Shown here: positions 1 to 6,904 of the stretch, one piece after another
Position numbering within the stretch: the stretch's first letter is position 1
Layout: the number at the start of each line of letters is the position of its first letter
NCBI GenBank assembly: GCA_020832725.1
Contig: JAFIEC010000445.1
Coordinates: 1-13,407, forward strand
Length of the DNA stretch: 13,407 bases
Origin: Paracoccaceae bacterium
GTDB lineage: Bacteria > Pseudomonadota > Alphaproteobacteria > Rhodobacterales > Rhodobacteraceae
Direction: 5' to 3'
The notes under the pieces: generated by a model
What the model was told of the DNA's origin: nothing
Databases searched by the model: none
The model's input: the letters and a program-made list of their open reading frames with translations, nothing else
Position numbers and translations under genes: made by a program

Positions 1-2
1 TC

Positions 3-80
3 GTGATCCGTGCTGGCGCTGGTGCCGATGAGGGCCTGCTGACACGGGCGATCCGGGCGGCACGGGCTGCAGCATCATGA
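3..80 (+). CDS. tnpA: IS66 accessory protein TnpA, C-terminal end only
   Basis: An open frame enters from the left edge and ends with TGA at 78-80. The visible 25 residues (ending GLLTRAIRAARAAAS) match the style of the C-terminal tail of IS66 OrfA/TnpA proteins: a short GAD-like stretch followed by an amphipathic, arginine-rich helix. The stop overlaps the ATG of tnpB in an ATGATG string, the usual translational coupling in this family. TnpA is a small helix-turn-helix accessory protein needed together with TnpB and TnpC for transposition. The DNA-binding part is outside the window, so the call rests on position and the tail. Confidence 0.65.
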   Translation: MIRAGAGADEGLLTRAIRAARAAAS

Positions 81-433
81 TGTTCGGTCATGGCGGGCCG
101 GTGAAAGTCTTCGTGGCCACACGGCCAGTAGATTTCCGCAAGGGCATCGACGGCCTGGCACTGGCGGTGCAGGAGATGTTCGGGATGGACCCGTTCTGTG
201 GGGCGGCCTTTGTGTTCCGCGCGAAGCGGGCTGACCGGATCAAGGTGCTGATCTGGGATCAGACCGGCATGGTGCTGGTTCACAAGCGGCTGGAGGGCGG
301 CAAATTCGTCTGGCCACAGGTGCGCGACGGGGTCATGCGCATGTCCGGCGCGCAGTTCGCAGCCCTTTTTGAAGGCGTGGATTGGCGACTTGTGCGGCCG
401 GAGCGGGCGCGGCGTCCGCTGGCTGCGGGGTGA
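77..433 (+). CDS. tnpB: IS66 family accessory protein TnpB (Orf2)
   Basis: This is a complete 118-residue protein, the normal length for IS66 TnpB. The family signature is clear: ATRPVDFRKGIDGLA near residues 14-28, then FRAKRADRIKVLIWD, GMVLVHKRLEGGKFVWP and a C-terminal GVDWRLVRP. TnpB is required with TnpA for transposition of IS66 elements; its biochemical role is not well established. The start at 77 overlaps the tnpA stop by 4 bases; the second ATG at 80 is an equally possible start. The reading frame is intact, unlike that of the following tnpC. Confidence 0.93.
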   Translation: MMFGHGGPVKVFVATRPVDFRKGIDGLALAVQEMFGMDPFCGAAFVFRAKRADRIKVLIWDQTGMVLVHKRLEGGKFVWPQVRDGVMRMSGAQFAALFEGVDWRLVRPERARRPLAAG

Positions 434-500
434 CGGGAAACTGTGCCGAAAGGCCTGTTTTTGCTGGCCTGACAGGGCATCCTGTGATTCACTTTCTGCC

Positions 501-926
501 ATGGATGCCACTGATCTTGCGCGCGAAAATGCCCTGCTGAAAGCCCGCCTCGTCGAGGTCGAGGCGACGCTGGCCGAGACGCAGGAGGCCAACCGGCGAT
601 TGCAGGATATCCTGCGCGCGGCGCAACGCGAGAAGTTCGGCAAGAGTTCCGAGAAGCTGTCGCCCGACCAGTTCAATCTGCCCTTGGAAGATGCGGAATT
701 TGCGCAGGGCGTGCTCGAGGCTGCGCAGGAGAAGGCCGAAGCGGCGATGCAACGGGCGCGTGGTGAGGAACCGCGCAAGCCCAAGCGGAACCGTGGCCAC
801 CTGCCGTCCCATCTGCCCCGGGTCGAGCGGGTGATCGAGCCTGCCAGCACGCTCTGGTCGCCATTGGAGCGCCATTGGTCCGAGCGACAATGGCGACGGG
901 AGGGCGCCTTGGAACGCTGGGGATAG
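501..926 (+). pseudogene. tnpC: IS66 transposase TnpC, 3'-truncated remnant
   Basis: The frame starts at ATG 501 (MDATDLARENALLKARLVE) and runs 141 residues to TAG 924-926. A full IS66 TnpC is around 500 residues. Residues 1-45 form the N-terminal leucine-rich coiled coil. QREKFGKSSEKLSPDQ (about 42-57) is the conserved IS66 block, and KPKRNRGHLPSHLPRVERV (about 93-111) is the conserved stretch preceding the CxCG zinc-binding segment. After EPASTL (residue 118, position 854) the expected CPCGCG sequence is replaced by unrelated sequence (WSPLERHWSERQW...), so the zinc-binding region and the DDE catalytic domain are lost. An in-frame upstream extension from 369 exists, but it overlaps tnpB and has no family similarity. 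The product should be inactive as a transposase. Confidence 0.88.
857..897. repeat. 10-bp perfect inverted repeat at the tnpC break
   Basis: GTCGCCATTG at 857-866 is matched by its exact reverse complement CAATGGCGAC at 888-897, with 21 bases between. Inside it, GCCATTGG occurs twice as a direct repeat (859-866 region and 871-878). The left arm begins where IS66 homology ends, so the structure may be a terminal inverted repeat of another element, a surviving IS66 end brought in by deletion, or a palindromic intergenic repeat. I cannot choose between these from one copy. Confidence 0.6.
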
Positions 927-1141
927 CGCACTTCATGCCTGCCAGGTCCCTACAACCCTTGTGCAATTTGTAACGTTGCAATGCGCCCTCGTCGTGCCGG
1001 TGGCACGCCTTCGGCGTGACCGGAGGGTCGGGCGCGGCCCGGGCTGGTCGCCCGGGCGGAACCTGTAGCAGGCGTGGCGCGGAACAGTTTCCCGTTGCCG
1101 CGCGTGGGCATGGGGCGGTGTGACACTTTTACAGCAGCCTG
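927..1141. other. Intergenic region with hairpins and an operator-like dyad
   Basis: I see no gene here between the tnpC remnant and the stop codon of the minus-strand dehydrogenase. The region holds TTGTAACGTTGCAA at 968-981, an imperfect dyad centred on AACGTT, which resembles LacI-family operators. It also holds two overlapping hairpins (CGTGCC/GGCACG at 993-1007 and CACGCC/GGCGTG at 1004-1018) that cannot form together, and a strong hairpin at 1037-1057. It may be the leftover of a promoter or gene disrupted by the IS, but no interrupted reading frame is recognisable. Confidence 0.5.
1037..1057 (-). terminator. GC-rich hairpin downstream of the dehydrogenase gene
   Basis: GCCCGGGC at 1037-1044 and again at 1050-1057 form an 8-bp perfect stem around a 5-base loop. 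It lies about 85 bases past the stop codon of the minus-strand gene at 1142. No U-tract follows on that strand, so it is not a textbook intrinsic terminator; it may protect the mRNA 3' end or assist Rho-dependent termination. Confidence 0.35.
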
Positions 1142-2185
1142 CTAGGGCCGGATCATCACCTTGCCATCGGCTTCGGCCAGGGCGGGGGCCAGCGCCTCCA
1201 GGGCCTCGGCCAGCGGCAGGGTGGTGGCCACACGTGTCTGCCATGCCCCGCTGGCAAATCGCTCCTGCGCCTCGGTCACGGCACGGATGCGTGCCTCGTC
1301 TCCGGCACGGCGCAGCCAGTCCGACAGCCAGAAGCCCTCGATCTTCTTGCCCATGAAGATGAACTGTCCGGCCTGATCCAGCGCTGGCGCGGCCTGATCG
1401 AGCTTGCCGTAGATCGTCCAGACGGACCGGGCCGGCATGGCGAAGAACATCCGGGCGCTTGCATCATCGGCCCCCGCATCCAGCAGCATCCGCGGCTTGT
1501 GTGCACGCACCATTGCCGCGAACCCCGCCTCGAAATCGGGGGCGGTGACATCCAGCACCTCGGCCGCGCCAAGCGCGCGCAGGGCCTCGGCCCGTTCCGC
1601 ACCACGGATGATCGCCACGGCTGCAATGCCGCGATCCGCAGCCAGTCCGATCATCAGCCGCCCCAGTTGTGAGGCCGCGGCGGTCAGCACCACCGCCCCG
1701 CCCGCCCGGGCCGACGCCTCCTCGATCATGGCGACGGCGGTCAGCGGGTTGACGATCAGGGCCGCAGCATCCTCCTCGCGCAGGTAGGGGCGCAGCGGGA
1801 TGCACAGGCTGGCGTCGGTGACGGCATATTCGGCCCATGCCCCCGACCGGGTGGCGACGAACGCCACGCGCGTTCCCTGCAGGGCCTCCGGCACGCCCTC
1901 GCCCAGGGCTGCGACCACGCCCGTGCCCTCGAACCCGGCGGGCTGGCCCGCCACCCGGGGCTGGCCGTATTCGCCCTTGATGAAATGCAGATCGGACGGG
2001 TTGACCGGAGACAGGGCCACCCGGATCAGAACCTCTCCGGGCGCGGGTTGCGGCACCGGCAGGTGCACAGCCTCCAGCCAGTCGGCGGCGCGCGCGATCC
2101 GGGGCCCGGTCGCGGCTCCGGAATAGCCGCCCTCGCGCAGGATCAGGGCCGTCATGGTGTCGGGCAGGGCGGTTGCTTGGGTCAT
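1142..2185 (-). CDS. Zinc-less medium-chain dehydrogenase/reductase (quinone oxidoreductase or enoyl-reductase-like)
   Basis: This is a 347-residue cytosolic enzyme of the MDR superfamily. It has an N-terminal GroES-like domain (about 10-130) with the typical VALSPVNPSDLHFIKGEYG (57-75) and PAGFEGTGVVAALGEGV (82-98), followed by a Rossmann NADPH domain (about 140-300). The nucleotide loop reads AAASQLGRLMIGLA (169-182), a variant of AxxGxxG. The Cys/His zinc ligands of alcohol dehydrogenases are absent, which points to an NADPH:quinone reductase or a 2-enoyl-thioester reductase. FWLSDWL near residue 285 resembles the FWxxxW region of the latter. The start at 2185 is chosen because GGAGG lies 5 bases upstream; longer in-frame starts would overlap the divergent transporter, and an internal ATG at 2155 lacks this support. 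The gene is divergent from the EamA permease. The substrate is unknown. Confidence 0.85.
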   Translation of the reverse strand: MTQATALPDTMTALILREGGYSGAATGPRIARAADWLEAVHLPVPQPAPGEVLIRVALSPVNPSDLHFIKGEYGQPRVAGQPAGFEGTGVVAALGEGVPEALQGTRVAFVATRSGAWAEYAVTDASLCIPLRPYLREEDAAALIVNPLTAVAMIEEASARAGGAVVLTAAASQLGRLMIGLAADRGIAAVAIIRGAERAEALRALGAAEVLDVTAPDFEAGFAAMVRAHKPRMLLDAGADDASARMFFAMPARSVWTIYGKLDQAAPALDQAGQFIFMGKKIEGFWLSDWLRRAGDEARIRAVTEAQERFASGAWQTRVATTLPLAEALEALAPALAEADGKVMIRP

Positions 2186-2357
2186 CGGAGCCTCCGGCAG
2201 GGTTCCCAAAGTGCTGGCAGGCGCGGGCGCCCGGCGCAAGACGGACGTGGCGTCGCCCATGCCCCGGGCTGCGTGGCACGGCGCACACAGGGTGCAAGCG
2301 GGGGTTGCCCCCGGCGCGGCGTTGTGGCTTTTGATGACGTGAAGTTCGAGGACACCC
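2186..2357. promoter_or_regulatory. Divergent intergenic region with a 6-bp hairpin
   Basis: These 172 bases separate two divergently transcribed genes and must hold both promoters or their 5' parts. A perfect hairpin is visible at 2299-2313 (CGGGGG, loop TTG, CCCCCG). I could not find a convincing -35/-10 pair on either strand. Clear ribosome binding sites lie next to each start: GGAGG for the minus gene and GAGGA for the plus gene. Confidence 0.45.
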
Positions 2358-3290
2358 ATGTCATCGCCTGCCCAGGCCCCCGCGGCCCCATCGCAACCCG
2401 GCACGCGCCCACTTGTGGGGGCGGGATGGATGGTTATCACGGGCATCTTCTTTGTCTCTGTCGTCGCCGTCGTGCGCCACATGGGCGACACCATCCCGCC
2501 CGCGCAGGCGGCCTTTCTGCGCTATCTCATCGGGCTGGTCTTCGTGCTGCCGGCGCTGGCGCCGATCCTTGCGGCCAAATACGACCGGCGCATGCTGGTG
2601 TTGTTCTCGGTACGTGGCTTCGTCCATGCGATCGGGGTGATCTTCTGGTTCTATGCCATGGCCCGCCTTCCGGTGGCCGAAGTCACCGCGATCAGCTATC
2701 TCGCGCCCATCTTCGTGACGCTGGGCGCGGTCGTGGTCTTTGCCGAGCGGCTGGCCGCCCGCTGGATCGTCGCGATCGCGCTGGCTCTGGCAGGTGCGCT
2801 GATCATCCTGCGGCCGGGCTTTCGCGAACTGGGCGCGGGCCATTGGGCGATGGTCACCAATTCCGTGTTCATGGCAGCCTCCTACCTGCTGGCGAAATGG
2901 CTGACGAGCCGGGCGGATTCAGGCGCGATCGTGGGCATGTTGTCGATCACCGTGACCATTGCGCTGCTGCCCTTCGCCTTGATGGACTGGGTGACACCGA
3001 CGCTGGAGCAGCTGGCATGGCTGACGCTTGTGGCCTTTTTCGCCACAGCCGGGCATTACACGATGATACGGGCATTCAAGGTTGCCCCCATGGCCGTGAC
3101 ACAGCCCGTGACCTTCCTGCAGCTGGTCTGGGCGACACTGGTGGGGGTGGTGCTGTTCGCGGAACCGGCCGATGTCTGGGTGCTGACGGGCGGCGCGGTG
3201 ATCATCGCCTCGGTCAGCTATATCAGCTACCGCGAATGGGTGCTGCGCCGCGAGGCGCTGACCCCGCCAAACGTGTCGATGAAGACCTGA
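2358..3290 (+). CDS. EamA/DMT-family inner-membrane transporter
   Basis: This 310-residue protein has about ten hydrophobic helices in two homologous halves (roughly residues 24-155 and 165-297), the fold of the drug/metabolite transporter superfamily. The first half ends in the typical EamA signature (ISYLAPIFVTLGAVVVFAE, then LALAGALIILRPG). The second half contains AGHYTMIRAFKVAPMAVTQP and a matching LVWATLVGVVLFAEP. The length is normal for the family. Members export or import amino acids, nucleotides or other small metabolites; nothing here fixes the substrate or direction. The start at 2358 has GAGGA about 6 bases upstream. A proline- and alanine-rich cytosolic N-terminus precedes the first helix. 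The gene ends 7 bp from the convergent tetR stop, without room for a terminator between them. Confidence 0.9.
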   Translation: MSSPAQAPAAPSQPGTRPLVGAGWMVITGIFFVSVVAVVRHMGDTIPPAQAAFLRYLIGLVFVLPALAPILAAKYDRRMLVLFSVRGFVHAIGVIFWFYAMARLPVAEVTAISYLAPIFVTLGAVVVFAERLAARWIVAIALALAGALIILRPGFRELGAGHWAMVTNSVFMAASYLLAKWLTSRADSGAIVGMLSITVTIALLPFALMDWVTPTLEQLAWLTLVAFFATAGHYTMIRAFKVAPMAVTQPVTFLQLVWATLVGVVLFAEPADVWVLTGGAVIIASVSYISYREWVLRREALTPPNVSMKT

Positions 3291-3297
3291 GACCGCG

Positions 3298-3951
3298 TCA
3301 CTGTTGCGCGGGCTGGGCTGCGACTGCGGCATCGGGTGCCGCTCCGTCGGGCGTCACGAACAGCCCCGCGCTTGCGATGCGCACAAAGGTGCGGGCCAGT
3401 TCCATGGCACTTCCGTCCGGTCCGGGCCGGAACCAGCCCGAAGCGGAATTGCACATCCCCAGAATGCCATAAGCGGCGTGTTTCGGATTGAGGCCCGCCG
3501 GCACCTCACCCGCGCGCTGGCCCTCCTCGATCAGGCGCACCCAGATTGCCGAATAGCGCGCCCAGACGATCCGCAGCGCGGCCATGCGGGGGTCGTGGCC
3601 GCGGCGGCCCAACTCGCGCACCGCAACGGCCATCGACAGGTAGTTGGGATTGAACCGCATCATGTGATTCTCCACCGCCAGCACCAGCCGCGCCCGCGGA
3701 GACATGGGCAGCGCGGCGATGCGGCGCGCGGAATACAGAAGATACTCGCTCTCGGGCCTGATCACCTCGGCAAGGATCTCGGCCTTGTCGCGGAAATAGT
3801 AATACACCGCCTCCCGGGTCACGCCCACGGCCTCGGCGATGTCCTCGATGGTGGTCTGCTCAAAGCCCTTGCGCTCGAATATCTCGGTGGCCTGGCGCAG
3901 GATCGCCGCACGGCGGGTGCTGTCGGGGCGGGCTCGGGCACGCCCGCTCAT
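3298..3951 (-). CDS. TetR-family transcriptional regulator, last gene of the thiolase-ligase-TRAP operon
   Basis: This 217-residue protein has an N-terminal TetR helix-turn-helix domain. RRAAILRQATEIFERKGFEQ (14-33) leads into TTIEDIAEAVGVTREAVYYY (34-53) and FRDKAEILAEV, the classic TetR recognition-helix block. The C-terminal ligand/dimerisation domain (about 70-200) is helical and not assignable to a ligand; the last 15 residues are an Ala/Gln-rich tail. Its ATG (3951-3949) overlaps the dctM stop as ATGA, so it is translationally coupled to the transporter. Encoding a TetR protein inside its operon suggests autoregulation, with the substrate or its CoA ester as likely inducer. A candidate operator lies upstream of the first gene (9696-9716). 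The link between protein and site is inference. Confidence 0.9.
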   Translation of the reverse strand: MSGRARARPDSTRRAAILRQATEIFERKGFEQTTIEDIAEAVGVTREAVYYYFRDKAEILAEVIRPESEYLLYSARRIAALPMSPRARLVLAVENHMMRFNPNYLSMAVAVRELGRRGHDPRMAALRIVWARYSAIWVRLIEEGQRAGEVPAGLNPKHAAYGILGMCNSASGWFRPGPDGSAMELARTFVRIASAGLFVTPDGAAPDAAVAAQPAQQ

Positions 3952-5270
3952 CTGAGCAACCCCGGCAACCACAGAGCGATGATCGGAAAGGCGAATATCA
4001 GCGCCAGCCCGCCCAGCTCGATGGTCAGAAAAGGCACGATCGAGCGCAGGATCTCGCGCATGCTGACCCCGGGCGGGGCCACCGATTGCATGATGAACAG
4101 CAGCAGCCCGAAAGGCGGCGTGATCAGCCCGATCTCCAGTGCGATCAGCATCATCACGCCGAACCAGATCGGGTCGATGCCGCCCTGCGCGATCAGCGGC
4201 ACGAAGAAGGGAAGGGTGATCATCATGATGCTGATCTGGTCCATCAGCATGCCCAGCAGCAGCGCCACCAGCAACATCGCTGCCAGAAGCAGCATCGGCT
4301 CCAGCCCCACAGAGGCGATGGCCATGACGAATTGCCGGCTGGCTCCCGAGAAGGACAGGATCTGCGAGAAGGTGATGGAACCGGAGATGATGATGAGGAT
4401 CAGCGCCGAGGTCTTGGCCGTGCCCAGCAGCGCGTCGCGCAGCGCAGCCCAGGTCAGGGCGCGATAGCCGATGGCGGCCAGCAGCGTGGCGACACTTCCC
4501 AGCGCAGCCGATTCCGTGGGCGTGGCATAGCCCCCCAGGATCGAGCCCACCACCACCACCACGATGGACAGAAGCGGCAGCACATAGATGAGAAACGGCT
4601 TGATCCGTTCCCACGGCGGCAGCTTCTCCACCGGGTCGGGCGGCGCAAGGGACGGGTTCACCCGGCAGGCCACGACGATGTACAGGAAATAGAAGAACGC
4701 CAGCATCAGCCCGGGCACGATGCCCGCCAGCAGCAGCTGGCTGATCGACATTCCCGCAAGCGAGCCCAGCAGCACCGCAAGCGCCGATGGCGGGATCAGC
4801 ATCGCCACCCCGCCGATGCCCAGAATCGGGCCGATGGACAACGTGGGATGATAGCCAAGCCGCAGCATGTCGGGCAGCAGCACCCGGCCAAGCACCGCCG
4901 TATTGGCGATGCTGGAGCCCGAGAGCGAGGCAAAGACCGCGCCAGAGGACACTGCGACCAGCGAAAGGCGGCCCGGAACCCCGGTGATCGATTTCTCGAT
5001 GGCGTGGATGGCCCGCGTGGCCAGCCCCGTGGCCAGCAGAATTTCACCCATCAGGATGAACAGCGGGATCGGCACAAGCGAGAAGGACCCGATCGCCTCG
5101 GTCGCGTTCAGCGCCAGAAGCCTCAGGCCCGGCTCTCCGCCAAGGACGAACCACGCCCCGATGATGTTGAGGGCGAGAAAGGCAAAGGCCACCGGAACGC
5201 CGATGCCCATCAGCAGCACCAGCAGACCGCCGGCAAGGCCGAGGAACAGCTCCCATCCAAGACCCATCAC
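3948..5270 (-). CDS. dctM: TRAP transporter large permease (DctM/TRAP-T subunit)
   Basis: This 440-residue polytopic inner-membrane protein is the ion-coupled translocation subunit of a TRAP transporter. It has about 11-13 hydrophobic segments. Family blocks include SLVPIPLFILMGEILLATG (65-83), SGAVFASLSGSSIANTAVLG (109-128), ATPTESAALG (about 250), and LGMLMDQISIMMITLPFFVP with a following LITPPFGLLLF in the C-terminal half. It accepts substrate from the DctP binding protein and works with DctQ, normally driven by a sodium gradient. The GTG at 5270 lies 9 bases after GGAGG and overlaps the dctQ stop; the ATG at 5267 immediately after it is an alternative start. The length is typical and no key block is missing. 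Confidence 0.95.
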   Translation of the reverse strand: MMGLGWELFLGLAGGLLVLLMGIGVPVAFAFLALNIIGAWFVLGGEPGLRLLALNATEAIGSFSLVPIPLFILMGEILLATGLATRAIHAIEKSITGVPGRLSLVAVSSGAVFASLSGSSIANTAVLGRVLLPDMLRLGYHPTLSIGPILGIGGVAMLIPPSALAVLLGSLAGMSISQLLLAGIVPGLMLAFFYFLYIVVACRVNPSLAPPDPVEKLPPWERIKPFLIYVLPLLSIVVVVVGSILGGYATPTESAALGSVATLLAAIGYRALTWAALRDALLGTAKTSALILIIISGSITFSQILSFSGASRQFVMAIASVGLEPMLLLAAMLLVALLLGMLMDQISIMMITLPFFVPLIAQGGIDPIWFGVMMLIALEIGLITPPFGLLLFIMQSVAPPGVSMREILRSIVPFLTIELGGLALIFAFPIIALWLPGLLR

Positions 5271-5797
5271 AGCGCCGGCCCTCCGCTACCTTCGCCCGCG
5301 ATGTGCTCTCCGGCCAGGCGGCGCAGGCTGCGGGCAAGGAATTCCCACGCCAGCAGGGCCGTGCCCAGCGGCATGATCGACAGGATGATCCATTGCGGCA
5401 TCCGGAAATGCTTGAACAGCAGCGACCCGCGCCCCCATGCCTCGAAGGCGGCCTGCGCGCCATACCAGGCCAGCACCACGCAGGTGGCCCCGGCGATGAC
5501 GTTGGCCAGCACGATCAGCCGCCCGAACCACACCTCGTTGACGCTGCGCAGCACCACATCGACGCGGATGTGATCACCGTGCCGCAGCACCCATGGCGCG
5601 GCCAGAAAGCCCACCACCAGAAGGCCGTATTCCGCCATCTCCAGCGTCCAGCCAAAGCCGCGATAGCCGAAGGCGCGCAGGATCACCTCGGCGCTGATGG
5701 TCAGCGCCATGGCCCCGATCACGGCCCCCGCGACCATGCCCAGAGCATCGATGACAAGGCCGACGCCACGATCGGCAAAAGACAGGATGCGGCGCAT
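5267..5797 (-). CDS. dctQ: TRAP transporter small permease (DctQ subunit)
   Basis: This 176-residue inner-membrane protein has four predicted helices (about 13-36, 53-72, 92-115 and 133-158). The DctQ signature is the second-helix region EMAEYGLLVVGFLAAPWVLR followed by GDHIRVDVVL, and later MPQWIILSIMPLG. DctQ forms a complex with DctM and is needed for transport. I chose ATG 5797 because AGGAGG ends 5 bases before it; the GTG at 5803 would lie inside this ribosome binding site. The gene follows dctP after 60 bases containing a hairpin and overlaps the dctM start. The C-terminal tail after the last helix is short, charged and cytosolic. Confidence 0.93.
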   Translation of the reverse strand: MRRILSFADRGVGLVIDALGMVAGAVIGAMALTISAEVILRAFGYRGFGWTLEMAEYGLLVVGFLAAPWVLRHGDHIRVDVVLRSVNEVWFGRLIVLANVIAGATCVVLAWYGAQAAFEAWGRGSLLFKHFRMPQWIILSIMPLGTALLAWEFLARSLRRLAGEHIAGEGSGGPAL

Positions 5798-5823
5798 GCG
5801 CACCTCCTGAAGGGTAGGGGAGA

Positions 5824-5844
5824 CGCCGCCACCCGAAGGCGGCG
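5824..5844 (-). promoter_or_regulatory. Intercistronic stem-loop between dctP and dctQ
   Basis: CGCCGCC (5824-5830) and GGCGGCG (5838-5844) form a perfect 7-bp stem with a 7-base loop, 13 bases past the dctP stop. No U-run follows, so it is more likely an mRNA-stabilising or partial-attenuation element. Such structures are known to raise expression of binding-protein genes over their membrane partners in transport operons; its role here is inference. Confidence 0.45.
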
Positions 5845-5857
5845 GCGCGGCGCAGGC

Positions 5858-6826
5858 TCAGGGTGCGCGGTAGGTCAGCTCACGCAGACGCGGCCCGTAT
5901 TCGGGCGAGTTGCGGATCACCTCGGCCCAGGCGGATTCATCCGCGATCCGCAGCATCTCGGCATTCATCTCCTCCGAGAAGGTGATCGCCTCGATCCCGG
6001 CCTCGTCCTGCAGCGCGATCTGTTCGGCGTTCACGCGCTCCAGGTAGGAGGGGAACCATTCCTCCACCTCGATCACGATCCGCTCGAAGGCGTCCTGCTG
6101 CTCGGGGGTCAGACGGTCCCAGCTGCGCTCGTTGAAGACGATGCCGATCTCGGAATTGTAGAAACCGGGCTCGATCCGATAGCGGGTCACGTCCAGAAGA
6201 CCCAGATCCGAGATGCCCCACAGCGGCCAAGGATAGCCGTCGATCACCCCGCCCTCGAGGGCGGAATAGACCTCGCCGCCGGCCATCTGCACGTTGTCGG
6301 CACCAAGGGCGGTCAGGAACGGACGATAGAGCGGGGTGGAGCGGATGCGCAGACCCGAGAGGTCGATGCTCTCGACCGGATCGCTCGTGTAGATATGGTA
6401 GGTGATCCCGTCCACGACCTTGCCGAGGAAACGCGAGTTCATCCGTTCGCGGTGGATCTGGTCGATCAGCGCCATGCCCCCGTTCTCGCGCATCTCGGCG
6501 GTGGGGATGTTGAACAGCTTGTGCGCGTCGGATTCGGGCACGAGGTTGGTGTAGAAGGCACCCGAGATATAGGCGACGTCGATCACACCCGACTGCACCG
6601 CATTGCCAAGCTGGAACGGGCTGACCGACGAGGGATCGGCGACGAGCTCCATGCGGATGCCGATGTCGGCGGCATGCACCTCGTCCATCAGGTGCTGGAG
6701 CGGGCCGTGCCACACGCCGATGGGTGACAGGAAGCTGCCCACCCGCAGCGTTGTCTGGGCCTGTGCGGTGGCGGCGGTCAGGGCCAGCGCGGCTGCGGTG
6801 GCCGTCATCAGGGTTCTGCGGTTCAT
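5858..6826 (-). CDS. dctP: TRAP transporter periplasmic substrate-binding protein (DctP family)
   Basis: This 322-residue precursor has a clear Sec signal peptide: MNRR, a hydrophobic Ala/Leu core and AQA|Q cleavage near residue 23. The mature part is a DctP-type solute-binding protein. LSGLRIRST (156-164) contains the conserved arginine (R162) that in characterised TRAP binding proteins forms a salt bridge with the substrate carboxylate. EVYSALEGGVIDG (185-197) is the second family motif. It delivers ligand to DctQM. The start at 6826 is supported by AGGAG upstream (AGGAGAGAGTGAC-ATG). It lies 78 bases downstream of the acyl-CoA ligase gene and reads in the same direction. The ligand is probably a monocarboxylic acid, from the neighbouring CoA ligase; residues beyond R162 do not tell me which one. 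Confidence 0.93.
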   Translation of the reverse strand: MNRRTLMTATAAALALTAATAQAQTTLRVGSFLSPIGVWHGPLQHLMDEVHAADIGIRMELVADPSSVSPFQLGNAVQSGVIDVAYISGAFYTNLVPESDAHKLFNIPTAEMRENGGMALIDQIHRERMNSRFLGKVVDGITYHIYTSDPVESIDLSGLRIRSTPLYRPFLTALGADNVQMAGGEVYSALEGGVIDGYPWPLWGISDLGLLDVTRYRIEPGFYNSEIGIVFNERSWDRLTPEQQDAFERIVIEVEEWFPSYLERVNAEQIALQDEAGIEAITFSEEMNAEMLRIADESAWAEVIRNSPEYGPRLRELTYRAP

Positions 6827-6904
6827 GTCACTCTCTCCTGTTGCAAGTGGTTGGTGTCGGAGGGCGTTCCCCCGCGACGGGGCGGCGATTTCGGGGGGCG
6901 CGGT

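Larger units (their letters stand above)
1..856 (+). mobile_element. IS66-family insertion sequence, partial and truncated
   Basis: Three consecutive plus-strand reading frames have the order and spacing of an IS66 element: the C-terminus of tnpA, a complete tnpB overlapping it by 4 bases, and the N-terminal part of tnpC about 70 bases further on. The left end lies outside the window. The right part is missing: IS66-like sequence stops around position 856, inside tnpC, so the zinc-binding and catalytic DDE parts are absent. The copy therefore cannot move by itself, although a complete relative could act on it if both ends survive. I could not identify the right terminal inverted repeat with certainty; a perfect 10-bp inverted repeat sits exactly at the break (see separate entry). 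Confidence 0.85.

Noticed and set aside
2186..2494. In-frame upstream extension of the dehydrogenase frame containing CTLCAPCHAARG, a CxxCH haem-like motif.
   Set aside because: It lies upstream of a well-placed GGAGG site and ATG, runs antisense through the start of the EamA gene, and has no other cytochrome feature or signal peptide. The motif is probably chance.
1985..3472. Long plus-strand open frame (495 codons) across the dehydrogenase, the EamA permease and the tetR end.
   Set aside because: It is an Arg/Gly/Pro/His-rich translation in the wrong frame of recognisable genes, a usual artefact of GC-rich DNA.
3952..4614. Extension of the tetR frame far upstream into dctM.
   Set aside because: The TetR domain starts right after the ATG at 3951, which overlaps the dctM stop. 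The upstream part is an antiframe of dctM transmembrane sequence.
5267..5803. GTG at 5803 as the start of dctQ.
   Set aside because: The GTG sits inside the AGGAGG ribosome binding site; the ATG at 5797 is correctly spaced from it.
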